Source of the DNA: Verrucomicrobiota bacterium
GTDB lineage: Bacteria; Verrucomicrobiota; Verrucomicrobiia; Chthoniobacterales; SZAS-18
Direction: 5' to 3'
Assembly: GCA_025353105.1 (NCBI GenBank)
Contig: JANXRG010000033.1
Span: 29,349-93,348, forward strand
DNA: 64,000 nucleotides
Part shown: in pieces, positions 9,719 through 19,284 of the stretch
How the letters are laid out: the number at the start of each line of letters is the position of its first letter
Numbering within the stretch: position 1 is the stretch's first letter
Made by a program: the position numbers and the translations under genes
Notes under the pieces: model-generated
What the model saw: the letters and a program-made list of their open reading frames with translations, nothing else
Database searches by the model: none
Told to the model about the DNA's origin: nothing

Positions 9719-10804
9719 CTAAGGAAGAACAGCAGGCGGGGGATTTGGTTCATTGGGACTGAGGGAATGCAGCCGATCGGCGAGCGGCGGGATGGGATGA
9801 AAGATATATGATTTTCGGCGCGGCAGCTCGATGTCCGTGGCGTTCAGCTGTTGGAGGAGAATCAACAATTCGCGCACCGCTTCGACCGGCGCGTGGGTCA
9901 GTAAAAAACCGTCGGCCCGCCGGTTCCAGTAACGGTTCCATGCGGGCCACACGAACAGCGCGACAAAGCACCACGTCGTCATGATCGCCATGCCCAGCAA
10001 CGCGGAGTTCAGCGCCGGTAACGCGCCGATCACCAGCGGCGCACTCCAAATCATCGCCAGCCCTGCCAACAGCCAGACCAGGCAAATCAACAGCGCCGTC
10101 CGCCGGAATCCCGCTCGATGTTGAAATACCTCGCGCACCGCCATGAGCGCGGCTTGGTGCGGCGTGAGATACTTCACCACGCTGGTCGTCATCCCGACCG
10201 CCGGCAGTCCGGTCTCGTCGTCACCGGCGAGAAACGTGGGGCCGATGGAAAAACCGTTCGCGGCGAAAGAGTCGCTATCCTCGATCCAGCGAAGCCGCAC
10301 GGGCGGATGCTTCATCGCGGCGAGCGCATCGCGTACATCGTTGTCGAAATCCGGGTCGGGCCCTTCAGCCGGACGCCAGGATCGCGGACCAAGCCGAGAC
10401 TGGTACTCACCGGCGAAGAAACAGACCGCCAGCAACAGAAAGGTGAAGCCGACGCGCCATGGCCACCAGAGGCCGGCACCATAGCCGAACACGAGCCCCC
10501 CGCAGAGCGAGGCCACGAAATACCGCGCCGCGCCGCGGCACCAATCGGCCAGCCAGCGCCCGAGCGACTGCTCCGACCGTTCCACCAGTCGTTCCACCGC
10601 GTGTCCCATCAGCAGTTCAAAGGGCAACAGCAGCAGCATGCCGCCGGCGAGGCAGACGGCGAGCAACGCCGCAAACGGCCAGTGCGGCAGCAGGCGCTGG
10701 AGGACCGGCGCGAGCGCGAATAGCATCCACGCCATCGAAAGATTTAGGGTGATCGCGGTGATCCCCGACCACAACCGCACGCGTTGATAGCTTGACGCCA
10801 GCAT
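9719..10804 (-). CDS. M48-like membrane protein lacking the HExxH zinc motif
   Basis: TM segments followed by FAANGFSIGPTFLAG...VGMTTSVVKYLTPHQAALMAVREVFQHR, which resembles the M48 catalytic region but has REVFQ in place of HExxH. Confidence 0.55.
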   Translation of the reverse strand: MLASSYQRVRLWSGITAITLNLSMAWMLFALAPVLQRLLPHWPFAALLAVCLAGGMLLLLPFELLMGHAVERLVERSEQSLGRWLADWCRGAARYFVASLCGGLVFGYGAGLWWPWRVGFTFLLLAVCFFAGEYQSRLGPRSWRPAEGPDPDFDNDVRDALAAMKHPPVRLRWIEDSDSFAANGFSIGPTFLAGDDETGLPAVGMTTSVVKYLTPHQAALMAVREVFQHRAGFRRTALLICLVWLLAGLAMIWSAPLVIGALPALNSALLGMAIMTTWCFVALFVWPAWNRYWNRRADGFLLTHAPVEAVRELLILLQQLNATDIELPRRKSYIFHPIPPLADRLHSLSPNEPNPPPAVLP

Positions 10805-10901
10805 AAGACAGAGATTAGAAGCAGCTTTCGTGACCGGCAATGGCTCATCGGGGCGGCGACAAAGATTTTGCGCCGGCAAGGGCGGAACGGTAGTCTTCAC
10901 C

Positions 10902-11282
10902 ATGGTCGCGAAACTGGGATTCTTCGCCGTTCTTTTTGCCGCCATCGGCGGCCTTGCCGCGATGGGCTGGCGCCTGGTCGATCGCCCCACCGCCGCTGGG
11001 GCGATGTGCCCTGCGGGGTACGGCGACCACGGCGCGCAGGCCGCGATCGCGGCGTACAACACCATTCAAGCTGAGTTGACGCGCGGCTCGTTGCGGAACT
11101 TGAATCGACAGGCCGCGTTGCTGGCCGATTTCTTTGAGCCACTGAACCCGGAGATCGCGGGATCCGCGCGACGCCTCGCGGCCCTGCGCGATCTCGCGGC
11201 GGCCCGCGCGGAGTTCGCCCGGCTCAGCCGACTTTTCGTTCCCTCGTCCGCCCAACCGGCAGCCACGCCGCCGCGCGTGTGA
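10902..11282 (+). CDS. Hypothetical small membrane-anchored protein
   Basis: ORF upstream of hemL with an N-terminal TM (MVAKLGFFAVLFAAIGGLAAMGW). Confidence 0.5.
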   Translation: MVAKLGFFAVLFAAIGGLAAMGWRLVDRPTAAGAMCPAGYGDHGAQAAIAAYNTIQAELTRGSLRNLNRQAALLADFFEPLNPEIAGSARRLAALRDLAAARAEFARLSRLFVPSSAQPAATPPRV

Positions 11283-11298
11283 AGAGACATCATCCCGC

Positions 11299-12582
11299 AT
11301 GTTGCCCCGCCCCCGCTCTTCCGCCGCCTTTGCCGAAGCCAAACGATTCATCCCTGGCGGCGTGAACTCGCCGGTCCGGGCGTTTCGCGGCGTCGGTGGC
11401 GAACCCTTCTTCGTTCAGCGCGCAAGCGGATCGAAAATTTACGACCTCGACGATCGCGAGCTGCTTGATTTTGTCGGCACGTGGGGTCCGGCGATTCTCG
11501 GCCACGCCCCCAAGGTCGTGCTCGAGGCCGTGGCCGACGCCGCTTCGCGCGGCGTGAGCTTCGGCATTCCGAATGCGCTCGAGGTGGAAATGGCGCGCAC
11601 GATCTGTGCGTGGGTGCCATCGATCGAAAAGGTTCGCATGGTCAACAGCGGCACCGAAGCGACCATGAGCTGCCTCCGCCTCGCGCGCGGCTTCACCGGC
11701 CGCGACAAGGTGATCAAGTTCGAAGGCTGCTATCACGGCCATGTCGACTCGCTGCTCGTCAAGGCCGGCAGCGGCGCGCTCACGCACGGGCAGCCCGACA
11801 GCGCCGGCGTCCCCGCCGCCCTGGCCGCGCTGACGATCACGCTGCCCTTCAATGACGCCGACGCGCTGAGATCGATCTTCGCGCGCGACGGCAAGGAGAT
11901 CGCCGCCGTCATCGTCGAGCCCGTGCCCGCCAACGCCGGACTCTATTTGCCGAAGCCGGGCTTCCTCGAACTCCTGCGCGAACTCTGCACGGAACACGGC
12001 GCGCTGCTGATCTTCGACGAAGTCATGACCGGCTTTCGGCTCGCGAAGGGCGGCTATCAGGAAATCTGCGGCATCCGGCCGGATCTCACCGCCCTCGGCA
12101 AGGTGATCGGCGGCGGGCTGCCCGTGGGCGCATTCGGCGGTCGCGCCGACATCATGGATTATCTTTCGCCGGATGGTCCCGTGTATCAGGCTGGCACGCT
12201 GTCGGGCAATCCGCTCGCCATGGCGGCAGGTCTCGCGCAATTGCAGGAGCTCGAACGCACCGACGCCTACCGCAAGCTTGAGCGGCTGGGTGCGCAATTC
12301 GAAGCAGGCACCCGCGAGGCGCTGCTCCGCGCGGGGAAGAAATTCCGGTTCCAACGAATCGGCTCGATGTTCTGCCTCTACTTCACCGAGGGCGAAGTCT
12401 GGAATCTGGAGGACGCCCAGCGCAGCGACAAGGCCGCCTTCGCCCTGTACTTCCATCATTGCCTCGACGCCGGCGTGTATTTTGCGCCCTCACAGTTCGA
12501 GGCTGGATTTCTTTCGCTCGCTCACACGACGGCGGATCTGGAATTCGCCGGCCACGTGGTGGCTGGCGCGCTCGCCGCGTAG
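11299..12582 (+). CDS. hemL: Glutamate-1-semialdehyde 2,1-aminomutase
   Basis: FIPGGVNSPVRAF, VNSGTEATMSCLRLARG, FEGCYHGHVDSLLVKAGSG, LLIFDEVMTGFRLAKGG, LGKVIGGGLPVGAFGG, YQAGTLSGNPLAMAAG. Confidence 0.97.
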   Translation: MLPRPRSSAAFAEAKRFIPGGVNSPVRAFRGVGGEPFFVQRASGSKIYDLDDRELLDFVGTWGPAILGHAPKVVLEAVADAASRGVSFGIPNALEVEMARTICAWVPSIEKVRMVNSGTEATMSCLRLARGFTGRDKVIKFEGCYHGHVDSLLVKAGSGALTHGQPDSAGVPAALAALTITLPFNDADALRSIFARDGKEIAAVIVEPVPANAGLYLPKPGFLELLRELCTEHGALLIFDEVMTGFRLAKGGYQEICGIRPDLTALGKVIGGGLPVGAFGGRADIMDYLSPDGPVYQAGTLSGNPLAMAAGLAQLQELERTDAYRKLERLGAQFEAGTREALLRAGKKFRFQRIGSMFCLYFTEGEVWNLEDAQRSDKAAFALYFHHCLDAGVYFAPSQFEAGFLSLAHTTADLEFAGHVVAGALAA

Positions 12583-12830
12583 CCGGTCACTTCGGCGGCG
12601 GAGCGGGTGCCAGTTATCGCGCACATCGATCAAGATTCTTACGACCTCGTGCACCACATTTCTGATCTTATACCATCTCTTTAAGATAGTCCGACTATTA
12701 TGTTTTGGCAGTAGTGTTTGCTTGGTCGTGCAGCCAGGGACGACCAATCAAGGAGAGGACGAGTTTGGCGTCCTCCCAATATCGTCGCAAGCCGGGAACA
12801 AGTGACTGGCGGAGATCGTCGATCGTTTTG

Positions 12831-13022
12831 AACAGCGTGTGCGAAGGCTTCAACGCGGTCATCGAAACCATTAAGAAGAACGCGCGCGGCTTCCGTCGCT
12901 TCGAATCCTTGCGCGACCGTATCCTCTTTCGCCTCGGCCAACTCGACCTGCGCACCCCAGCCGCTTTCCACCTCGCCCACCTTCAACCCTTCGAGCCCAC
13001 AAAATTAACCGAAGAGCCTTGA
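12831..13022 (+). pseudogene. C-terminal remnant of an ISL3-like transposase
   Basis: NSVCEGFNAVIETIKKNARGFRRFESLRDRILFRLGQLDL resembles the C-terminal region of ISL3-family transposases; the catalytic core is absent. Confidence 0.5.
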
Positions 13023-13076
13023 TTACACATCTCCGCCGTGGTGAGAATCGGCGTCGTTGCGGTGAAAAACGATCGC

Positions 13077-14924
13077 TCAGCGCGCGGACGAGAGTTCGAA
13101 AATCTTTCCCCAATCGCCCGCGGCCACGACGCGATCGGGCACATCCCAGGGACGCGTTGATTTCGCGTAACGCTTTTTCTCACGCGAACCCCAGTACACG
13201 TGCGTCACGCCGAGTCGGGCCGCTGACTTGTGCCAGCCGCGACGCCCCAACATCAGCGTCTCCACTTCGCGACGAAGCAGATCGTAGTCCAGTCCGTAGC
13301 CGTACAGGTGACCGTCGTAACCCATCGCGATGCGCCGGCCCAGCAGCACGAGCGGATGATTGTATTCCGGGGCACAGACAAACCGGGCGGACATCGGAAT
13401 TGGCTGCAAAGAAGACGCCAGCTCGTCGATCTCCGAACGCTTCGCGATTTCGTACCCGTGTTCGCCCGCCCGCAGCCCACCCGCGAGCGACACCGCGCCG
13501 GAAAAGAAAAGCAGACCGCATCCGATCGAGCGCACCATGGCCGGCGCGGGCGCGAGCAGCAGTTCCCACGCAAAGGGCAGCACAATCAAATAGGACCAGA
13601 TCATCAACTTCGTGTTGTCCCATTCCCACGGCGCAAACGAAATGAGCGCGCAGGCGACGAAGGCAACGCCCGCCGGGATCACGAACGCCTCCGCCGCATC
13701 CGTGCAATCGCCGCCGTTCAGGATTGCGCCGACTCTCCGCCAGGCAAGCCGCGCCCAAAGCCAGGCCGCGATGGGCAGCGACAGCCCGAAATTTACGATC
13801 CAGAATCCGAACGAGCTCTCATTCCTTTTTTGCATCCAACCAATGCTCCAATGGATTGAATTCGCACCGCCAAAATCGGTCATCAGTGCCATCAGTGCCG
13901 CCGCCGGCGGGAGCGAAAGCGCGAGCAGCGCCACGATGTGGCGGCGGATGTCCGCATTTGGAAAATAGAAGACCGCCCAGAATCCGAGCAGGGCGACCAC
14001 AAATAGGAACGCATAAAGCTGAAACCACGCGAGGCCGAGCAGAAGTGTGACCTCGATCCAAAGCGGCAGGAACGGTCCGGTTTCCCGCGGCGCGGGCAGC
14101 GGGGCGATCAAGGATGCGGGCTCTTCAGCGCGCAGCCACGCTCGCGCGATCGGCGCCGCGTTCTCCGCGCCGCGGGTCCCCGCGACGCGTCGCGGAGCAG
14201 AGCGCGGGAAAAATTCCCCGCGCCAGTGCGCCAGCAAGATGAGGCCGGCCGGCAGCGCATAAAGAAAACCGCGCTGCGTCAGGAAGATCGCCGTGGGCAG
14301 CGGCTTCCAGGCCAGCGCCATCTGGTAATCCTTCAGCTCGCCCGTCGACCAGATCGCGAAGCCCGCGAGACCGCCGGCGAAGAGGAAACCGGAGATGGCA
14401 AACGAACCCCCCCAGCGCCGTAACGCCACGACGGCAAGCGCGGAGCCGGCCAGCCCGCACCAGGTCAGCGTGCGCCGCTCATCGCAGCCGAGCGATTGCA
14501 GCATGCCCTGGAAAAAATCCGCGCCCGGATAGTAGCGAAGCAGCGCCCACGCGTGCAGCGGATGATCGGGCCAGAGCGGCTCGCCCGCCGCAAACATCTT
14601 CGCGTACAGGATGTGGCGGCAGATGTCGCCGAGATTGTTCGGCGCGCCGACCTTCAACAAATCCTTGTCGAAGTAGAGCAGCCAGCAGAACGACCGCACC
14701 GCGAACAGGGCGAAAACGATCCACAGCAGCACTTCCCAGCGCGTGACCGGGCGCGGCGCGGCGCGCGTCGTTTGAAAAAACGCGAGGACGCCGACGGCGA
14801 GTCCAAACAGCAGGCCGAGGCCCGCGCGTTCCGGCGAAAGCGATCCGGCCCGGAGCGAAAGTGCAAACGCGGAGAGCGACGCGGCTGAAACCGCGGTGAG
14901 AATGGCGACAGCAAAACGCATCAT
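13077..14924 (-). CDS. Polytopic membrane protein, glycosyltransferase-like
   Basis: 615 aa, many TM segments; abuts the Agl23-like gene on the same strand. Confidence 0.65.
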   Translation of the reverse strand: MMRFAVAILTAVSAASLSAFALSLRAGSLSPERAGLGLLFGLAVGVLAFFQTTRAAPRPVTRWEVLLWIVFALFAVRSFCWLLYFDKDLLKVGAPNNLGDICRHILYAKMFAAGEPLWPDHPLHAWALLRYYPGADFFQGMLQSLGCDERRTLTWCGLAGSALAVVALRRWGGSFAISGFLFAGGLAGFAIWSTGELKDYQMALAWKPLPTAIFLTQRGFLYALPAGLILLAHWRGEFFPRSAPRRVAGTRGAENAAPIARAWLRAEEPASLIAPLPAPRETGPFLPLWIEVTLLLGLAWFQLYAFLFVVALLGFWAVFYFPNADIRRHIVALLALSLPPAAALMALMTDFGGANSIHWSIGWMQKRNESSFGFWIVNFGLSLPIAAWLWARLAWRRVGAILNGGDCTDAAEAFVIPAGVAFVACALISFAPWEWDNTKLMIWSYLIVLPFAWELLLAPAPAMVRSIGCGLLFFSGAVSLAGGLRAGEHGYEIAKRSEIDELASSLQPIPMSARFVCAPEYNHPLVLLGRRIAMGYDGHLYGYGLDYDLLRREVETLMLGRRGWHKSAARLGVTHVYWGSREKKRYAKSTRPWDVPDRVVAAGDWGKIFELSSAR

Positions 14925-16531
14925 CGCGATCCGGGGCTCGTGTCGTCCTCGGGTTCATCCTCTTCCATCGGTGCCGCGGGCGCCGGTTCCGGTCCCGCGG
15001 CGCCCGGCATAAACTCCGGGGTGCGGCCCTCCATCAGGCGCGCGAAGACCGACGCACGCAGGAACGCATAGGTGTTTGGGGCCCCGGGGAAGAGCTGCAC
15101 CATCTCCTTGTAATACGGCTCGTCGAGACGCGCCTCCACCTCGGCCAGCCGAGTGACGCTGACCAGGACGAAGTCGGGTGTTTCCGGCGGGAGCGCCCGA
15201 TTGCCGCGGTAGTATCCCACCCGGGTAAAATCGCCCAACAGCCAGGGAATTGGGTACGACGATTTGCCGACGATAAAACCGCGCAGGTGCAAATTCTTGC
15301 GATCCAAGCGGGCGAGATCGAGCACCGGGTCGGTGAAGTTGGCCAGGTTCTCAAAGGTTTGCACATAGACATACGCTTCGTGTTCGTTGGCGTAGTCGTG
15401 GAAATTCAGCCGCCACGCGCGAATGCCCGAGGCCGCGCCAAGTCCGATCACGATCGTCATCGCACCCGCCCGGGCCAGCCACACCGGCCCGCGCGACGAC
15501 GAAACGACGTCCATCCATTCCGCCACCCAAGCGGCGCCAAGCAGAAGGAACGGCCACGCGATGGCGATGACACACCAAGGCGTCTTGTACGGGATAATTG
15601 TGTACGCCGTGAGGACGCCGAGCGCGTAGATTGACAGGCCGCGCAGACGCGAATCTGCGGCCGCCAGCAGGTAACGGAAGGATGCCGCCAAACCGAGGAG
15701 CGTGAACCACTCGTAGCGCGCCATCAGGCCAAGCCAGTAGGGCCAGGACTTGAGATGACCCTTGTTCTGCGCGCCCGTTTCCGCCCATGCCGAAAACGTG
15801 AGATACAGCCCCTTCAGATCTCCGAAATGGTAGAACGTCGCCGAGTAAAAAAAAACGATGACGGCGAGGCCGCTCCCCACCGCCAAAATGACGTCCCGCC
15901 ATTCCAGCGTCCCGGCGGGGCGGATTTCGGGATCGTGCGACGGAAAGACCTCGCTCCAGATTTTTGCGCAAGGCCACGCCAGCAGCGCGCAGCCCAAGTG
16001 AAGCGCGTAGGTCTCTTTCGTCAGGACCATTCCGGTCACTCCCGCCGCAGCCATCCATAAATCCGCTCGCGCGCGCCGCTGCCACAGCCCCACCCAGCCT
16101 AGAAACGCCATCACCAGAAACAGCACCAGCCACGTCTCATGAATCGCGTCGCGGTGGTAGTAGACGAACGCGGGCGACACCGCCATCGCCAGCCCAGCGA
16201 TCACGCACATCCGCGCCGGAAAGAACCGCCGCAGCGGAAAGAGCAGCAGCGCCACGGTCGCCAGGCCGGCCAGCACCACCGGGCCACGCAGCGCCCACAG
16301 ATTCCGGCCAAACAGGCACTTGCTCAGGAACAACGCGTAAAAATGCAGCGGGCCATGGTAGTTCGTCGGGTCGTAGCGAAACGAGCCGTTGCGCTGAATC
16401 TGGTCGGCGAACCAGCCGTTCACGCCCTCGTCAAAATGCGGCGGCCGCAGGTCGAGCGACCACACGCGCAACACGGCAGCGAGGGCGAGCACGGCCAGCG
16501 CGAGCGAATTTCGGCGGAGGAACGCAGGCAT
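14921..16531 (-). CDS. TIGR03663/Agl23-like membrane protein (ArnT/PMT-type fold)
   Basis: LRPPHFDEGVNGWFADQIQRNGSFRYDPTNYHGPLHFYAL N-terminus and multi-TM architecture. Confidence 0.75.
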   Translation of the reverse strand: MPAFLRRNSLALAVLALAAVLRVWSLDLRPPHFDEGVNGWFADQIQRNGSFRYDPTNYHGPLHFYALFLSKCLFGRNLWALRGPVVLAGLATVALLLFPLRRFFPARMCVIAGLAMAVSPAFVYYHRDAIHETWLVLFLVMAFLGWVGLWQRRARADLWMAAAGVTGMVLTKETYALHLGCALLAWPCAKIWSEVFPSHDPEIRPAGTLEWRDVILAVGSGLAVIVFFYSATFYHFGDLKGLYLTFSAWAETGAQNKGHLKSWPYWLGLMARYEWFTLLGLAASFRYLLAAADSRLRGLSIYALGVLTAYTIIPYKTPWCVIAIAWPFLLLGAAWVAEWMDVVSSSRGPVWLARAGAMTIVIGLGAASGIRAWRLNFHDYANEHEAYVYVQTFENLANFTDPVLDLARLDRKNLHLRGFIVGKSSYPIPWLLGDFTRVGYYRGNRALPPETPDFVLVSVTRLAEVEARLDEPYYKEMVQLFPGAPNTYAFLRASVFARLMEGRTPEFMPGAAGPEPAPAAPMEEDEPEDDTSPGSR

Positions 16532-16599
16532 GGAGGGAGCGCGGAGATTAGCATGGACAGTCTTCTTGTTCCGCCAATAGGTTTCGGCGTCCCGACCTC

Positions 16600-17358
16600 A
16601 TGGAGCTTTCAATCGTCATCCCGGCCTATAACGAAGCCCATCGGCTGCCGGGAAATCTCCCCAAACTTCTGGCCTGCCTCGACCAGCTCGCGCTCGCCGG
16701 CGGTTTCGAGGTGATCGTTGTCGTGGAGAAAAGCGAGGACGACACCGTCGAGCGCTGCCGCGCGGCGGTCGCCACGCGACCGGAGGTCCAGGTCATCGCG
16801 AACCCGGTGAAGCGCGGCAAGGGCCACGCGGTGCGCACCGGCATGCTCCTCACCACCGGCGACATCGCATTCTTCATGGACGCCGACCTCAGCACGCCGC
16901 TCGCCTCCATCGCGCAATTCGTCGCACACTTCGCGTCCCATTCGGGCACCGACGTGTTGATTGGCAATCGACGACATCCGCGGAGCGTCATCGGCGTGCC
17001 GCAAGGCCTGATGCGGCGCAAGCTGAGCGACGCGTTCAATCTCTTCGTGCAGGCCCTCATCCTGCCCGGCTGCGCGGACACGCAATGCGGTTTCAAGGCC
17101 TTTCGCCAACGCGCCGGACGCGAGGTGTTTTCGCGCCAGCACCTCGACGGCTTCAGCTTCGATCTCGAGATTCTTCTCCTCGCCAAGCGTCTTGGTTTCA
17201 CCGTTGAAGACCTGCCGGTGGATTGGTGCGATGAGCCCGCCTCGACGTTACGCCCACTGCGCGACGGCTTGAAAATGCTCCGCGACATTTTTGTTGTCCG
17301 GTCGCTCGTGCGACGCACCCTGATCGAGAAACCGCTCGCGATCGAGCGGTGCGCGTGA
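16600..17358 (+). CDS. Dolichyl-phosphate beta-glucosyltransferase-like family 2 glycosyltransferase
   Basis: ELSIVIPAYNEAHRLPGNLPKLL...VVEKSEDDTVE...KRGKGHAVRTGML...FFMDADLSTPL...DTQCGFKAF. Confidence 0.88.
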   Translation: MELSIVIPAYNEAHRLPGNLPKLLACLDQLALAGGFEVIVVVEKSEDDTVERCRAAVATRPEVQVIANPVKRGKGHAVRTGMLLTTGDIAFFMDADLSTPLASIAQFVAHFASHSGTDVLIGNRRHPRSVIGVPQGLMRRKLSDAFNLFVQALILPGCADTQCGFKAFRQRAGREVFSRQHLDGFSFDLEILLLAKRLGFTVEDLPVDWCDEPASTLRPLRDGLKMLRDIFVVRSLVRRTLIEKPLAIERCA

Positions 17359-17377
17359 CCCGGCCGCCCCGAACCCC

Positions 17378-18475
17378 CTACCGCGTCAGGAGCGCCACCG
17401 CCTCAATCTCCGCGGTCTGCGGAAACATATCGATCGGCGTGACCGAATCGATCCGATAGCCGCCTGTTTTCAACCGCGCGAGATCGCGCGCCAGCGTCGC
17501 AGGGTGGCACGACACGTAAATCACGCGCGAGGGCCGCGCATCGACCACCGCGTCGGTCACGGCATGCGCCAGACCCTCGGCGGGCGGATCCAAAATTACG
17601 GTCGTCTCCGCGCTGCCCGTCGCCGCCAGCGCCTGCGGCAGCAGCAGCGCGACGTCGCCCTCGAGGTAACGCTCGTTCGCCTCGGCGCCGTTCCGCGCAT
17701 GTTCGATCGCGTATGTGTCCCACTCGATGCCGATGCACTGCGTGAATCGTGCACGCAACGCCTTGATGAACCAGCCCGCGCCGCAGTACGCGTCGACCAG
17801 GGCACCGCCGGCCGCGCCGGCCAGCATCGAGACGTGCTCGAGCATGAGCGCGGCCGCGGTGTCATTTGCCTGATGAAAAAAACGGTGGGTGCGATCCGCG
17901 CGCAGGGTGCGATGGCCGTCCTCCCGCCGCCGCCGGCGCGTCGTGGCCAGCTCGAACAGGAGGGCATTGACGGCGGGGGCAGCGATCTCACAACGGTTGA
18001 TCTCGACGAGCCGGTGGCCGCCGGCCGCGTGGAACCCGACGGCGCCATCTTTGAGATGCACCGTGATGCGATTGCGATATTCGAACGGCTGGGGGGACGC
18101 GATGATGGGCTTCACCGGCACCTCGCCCAGCTCCGCCTGCCCGATGCGCCGCAGTGTGGCGGCGAGCTGGGTTTCTTTTAGGGTTAATTGCGCTTCGTAC
18201 CGCAAATGCTGATACCGGCAGCCCCCGCAGTCGCCAAAGTAGCGGCAGCGCGGTTCCACGCGATCGGCCGACGCCGTGAGCACCGAAACCAGGCGTCCCA
18301 ACGCGAAGTTCTTTTTCACCGAGGCAATTTCGACCTCCACCTCCTCGCCCAACGCGACAAACGGCGTGAAGAGCACGCGACCGTCTTCCAGGCGGGCGAT
18401 GCCGTCACCCCCGAACGCCACGTCCGTGATTCGCACGCGATGACGCGTGCCGGGCGTGGGGACAATCGTGCTCAA
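17378..18475 (-). CDS. TRAM-domain 23S rRNA (uracil-5-)-methyltransferase (TrmA/RlmD family)
   Basis: N-terminal TRAM domain; Fe-S motif CRYFGDCGGCRYQH; VDAYCGAGWF SAM motif; YVSCHPATLARDL. Confidence 0.92.
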   Translation of the reverse strand: MSTIVPTPGTRHRVRITDVAFGGDGIARLEDGRVLFTPFVALGEEVEVEIASVKKNFALGRLVSVLTASADRVEPRCRYFGDCGGCRYQHLRYEAQLTLKETQLAATLRRIGQAELGEVPVKPIIASPQPFEYRNRITVHLKDGAVGFHAAGGHRLVEINRCEIAAPAVNALLFELATTRRRRREDGHRTLRADRTHRFFHQANDTAAALMLEHVSMLAGAAGGALVDAYCGAGWFIKALRARFTQCIGIEWDTYAIEHARNGAEANERYLEGDVALLLPQALAATGSAETTVILDPPAEGLAHAVTDAVVDARPSRVIYVSCHPATLARDLARLKTGGYRIDSVTPIDMFPQTAEIEAVALLTR

Positions 18476-18624
18476 GGGAGGGAAGCGCAGGAAAGGTGGG
18501 AGCGGTGCGTGACGCGCCGAGGGAGTGACTCACGGGCCGGGCAAAATCAAGTCATCCGTACCGGTCCCCGCGCGACGGCGAGATTGCGGCGGGCCGGCGG
18601 GGGTGGCGAGGGAAAACTCGGTGT

Positions 18625-19284
18625 TCAACCGAACATCCTCGTCCAAAGGCTCGTGAACACCGCGTTGCCGGTGAGCCACAGGACGATGAGATAAGCCCAG
18701 GCGGCAACGCCGATAATGTACCCGAGCAGAATCAACATTCCGTCCCCCTCCATCCATCCGATCGCCAGAAAAATGAGCGAATACGCCGGGATCGTGTTCG
18801 TGAACGGAACCGGAAAAGGCAGACCAAGAAAGAATCCGCTCGAGACGATCATCGCGCCGACGAACCGCTTCGCGAACCTTGACTCAATGAGAATGCCCAG
18901 GCGGCCGCGCTTCAGAAGGCGCTCAAGCTTGACTGCAAACCATGTGCCCTTCGCCACGATTCGTTTGAGCCGTTCATACTCGATCGTCACACGCTTTGCG
19001 CGGCGCGGCAGGCGCGGATGCACGCCCGCCAACAAACAGACGCCGATGGCCATGATCGCGAGACCGAACGGCGTCGAGATGCCGGGAATCGACACCGGCA
19101 GGCTGAACGGAATTGAGAAAAACAGCATGAGCATCCCGTAGGTGGTGCTCTCCGGCAGCGACTCCTCGATTTGCTCCATCGTCATCGCCTTCCCGTCGGC
19201 CCGCTCAAGCAACAGACGCAGCTCCGCCGAAAAGTTGAGGTCGGGAATTGGCGGCGGCGGGCCGGCAGTCGGCGCCGGCGTCAT
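18625..19284 (-). CDS. ExoD-family exopolysaccharide synthesis protein
   Basis: TYGMLMLFFSIPFSLPVSIPGISTPFGLAIMAIGVCLLAG and terminal TM segments fit the ExoD family. Confidence 0.82.
   Translation of the reverse strand: MTPAPTAGPPPPIPDLNFSAELRLLLERADGKAMTMEQIEESLPESTTYGMLMLFFSIPFSLPVSIPGISTPFGLAIMAIGVCLLAGVHPRLPRRAKRVTIEYERLKRIVAKGTWFAVKLERLLKRGRLGILIESRFAKRFVGAMIVSSGFFLGLPFPVPFTNTIPAYSLIFLAIGWMEGDGMLILLGYIIGVAAWAYLIVLWLTGNAVFTSLWTRMFG

Noticed and set aside
11290-12459. 389 aa minus-strand ORF antisense to hemL
   Set aside because: Shadow ORF of a strongly conserved gene.
12681-12986. Minus-strand 101 and 85 aa ORFs downstream of hemL
   Set aside because: They overlap the plus-strand ISL3-like remnant, which has a recognisable family pattern; two competing minus frames without domains are less convincing.
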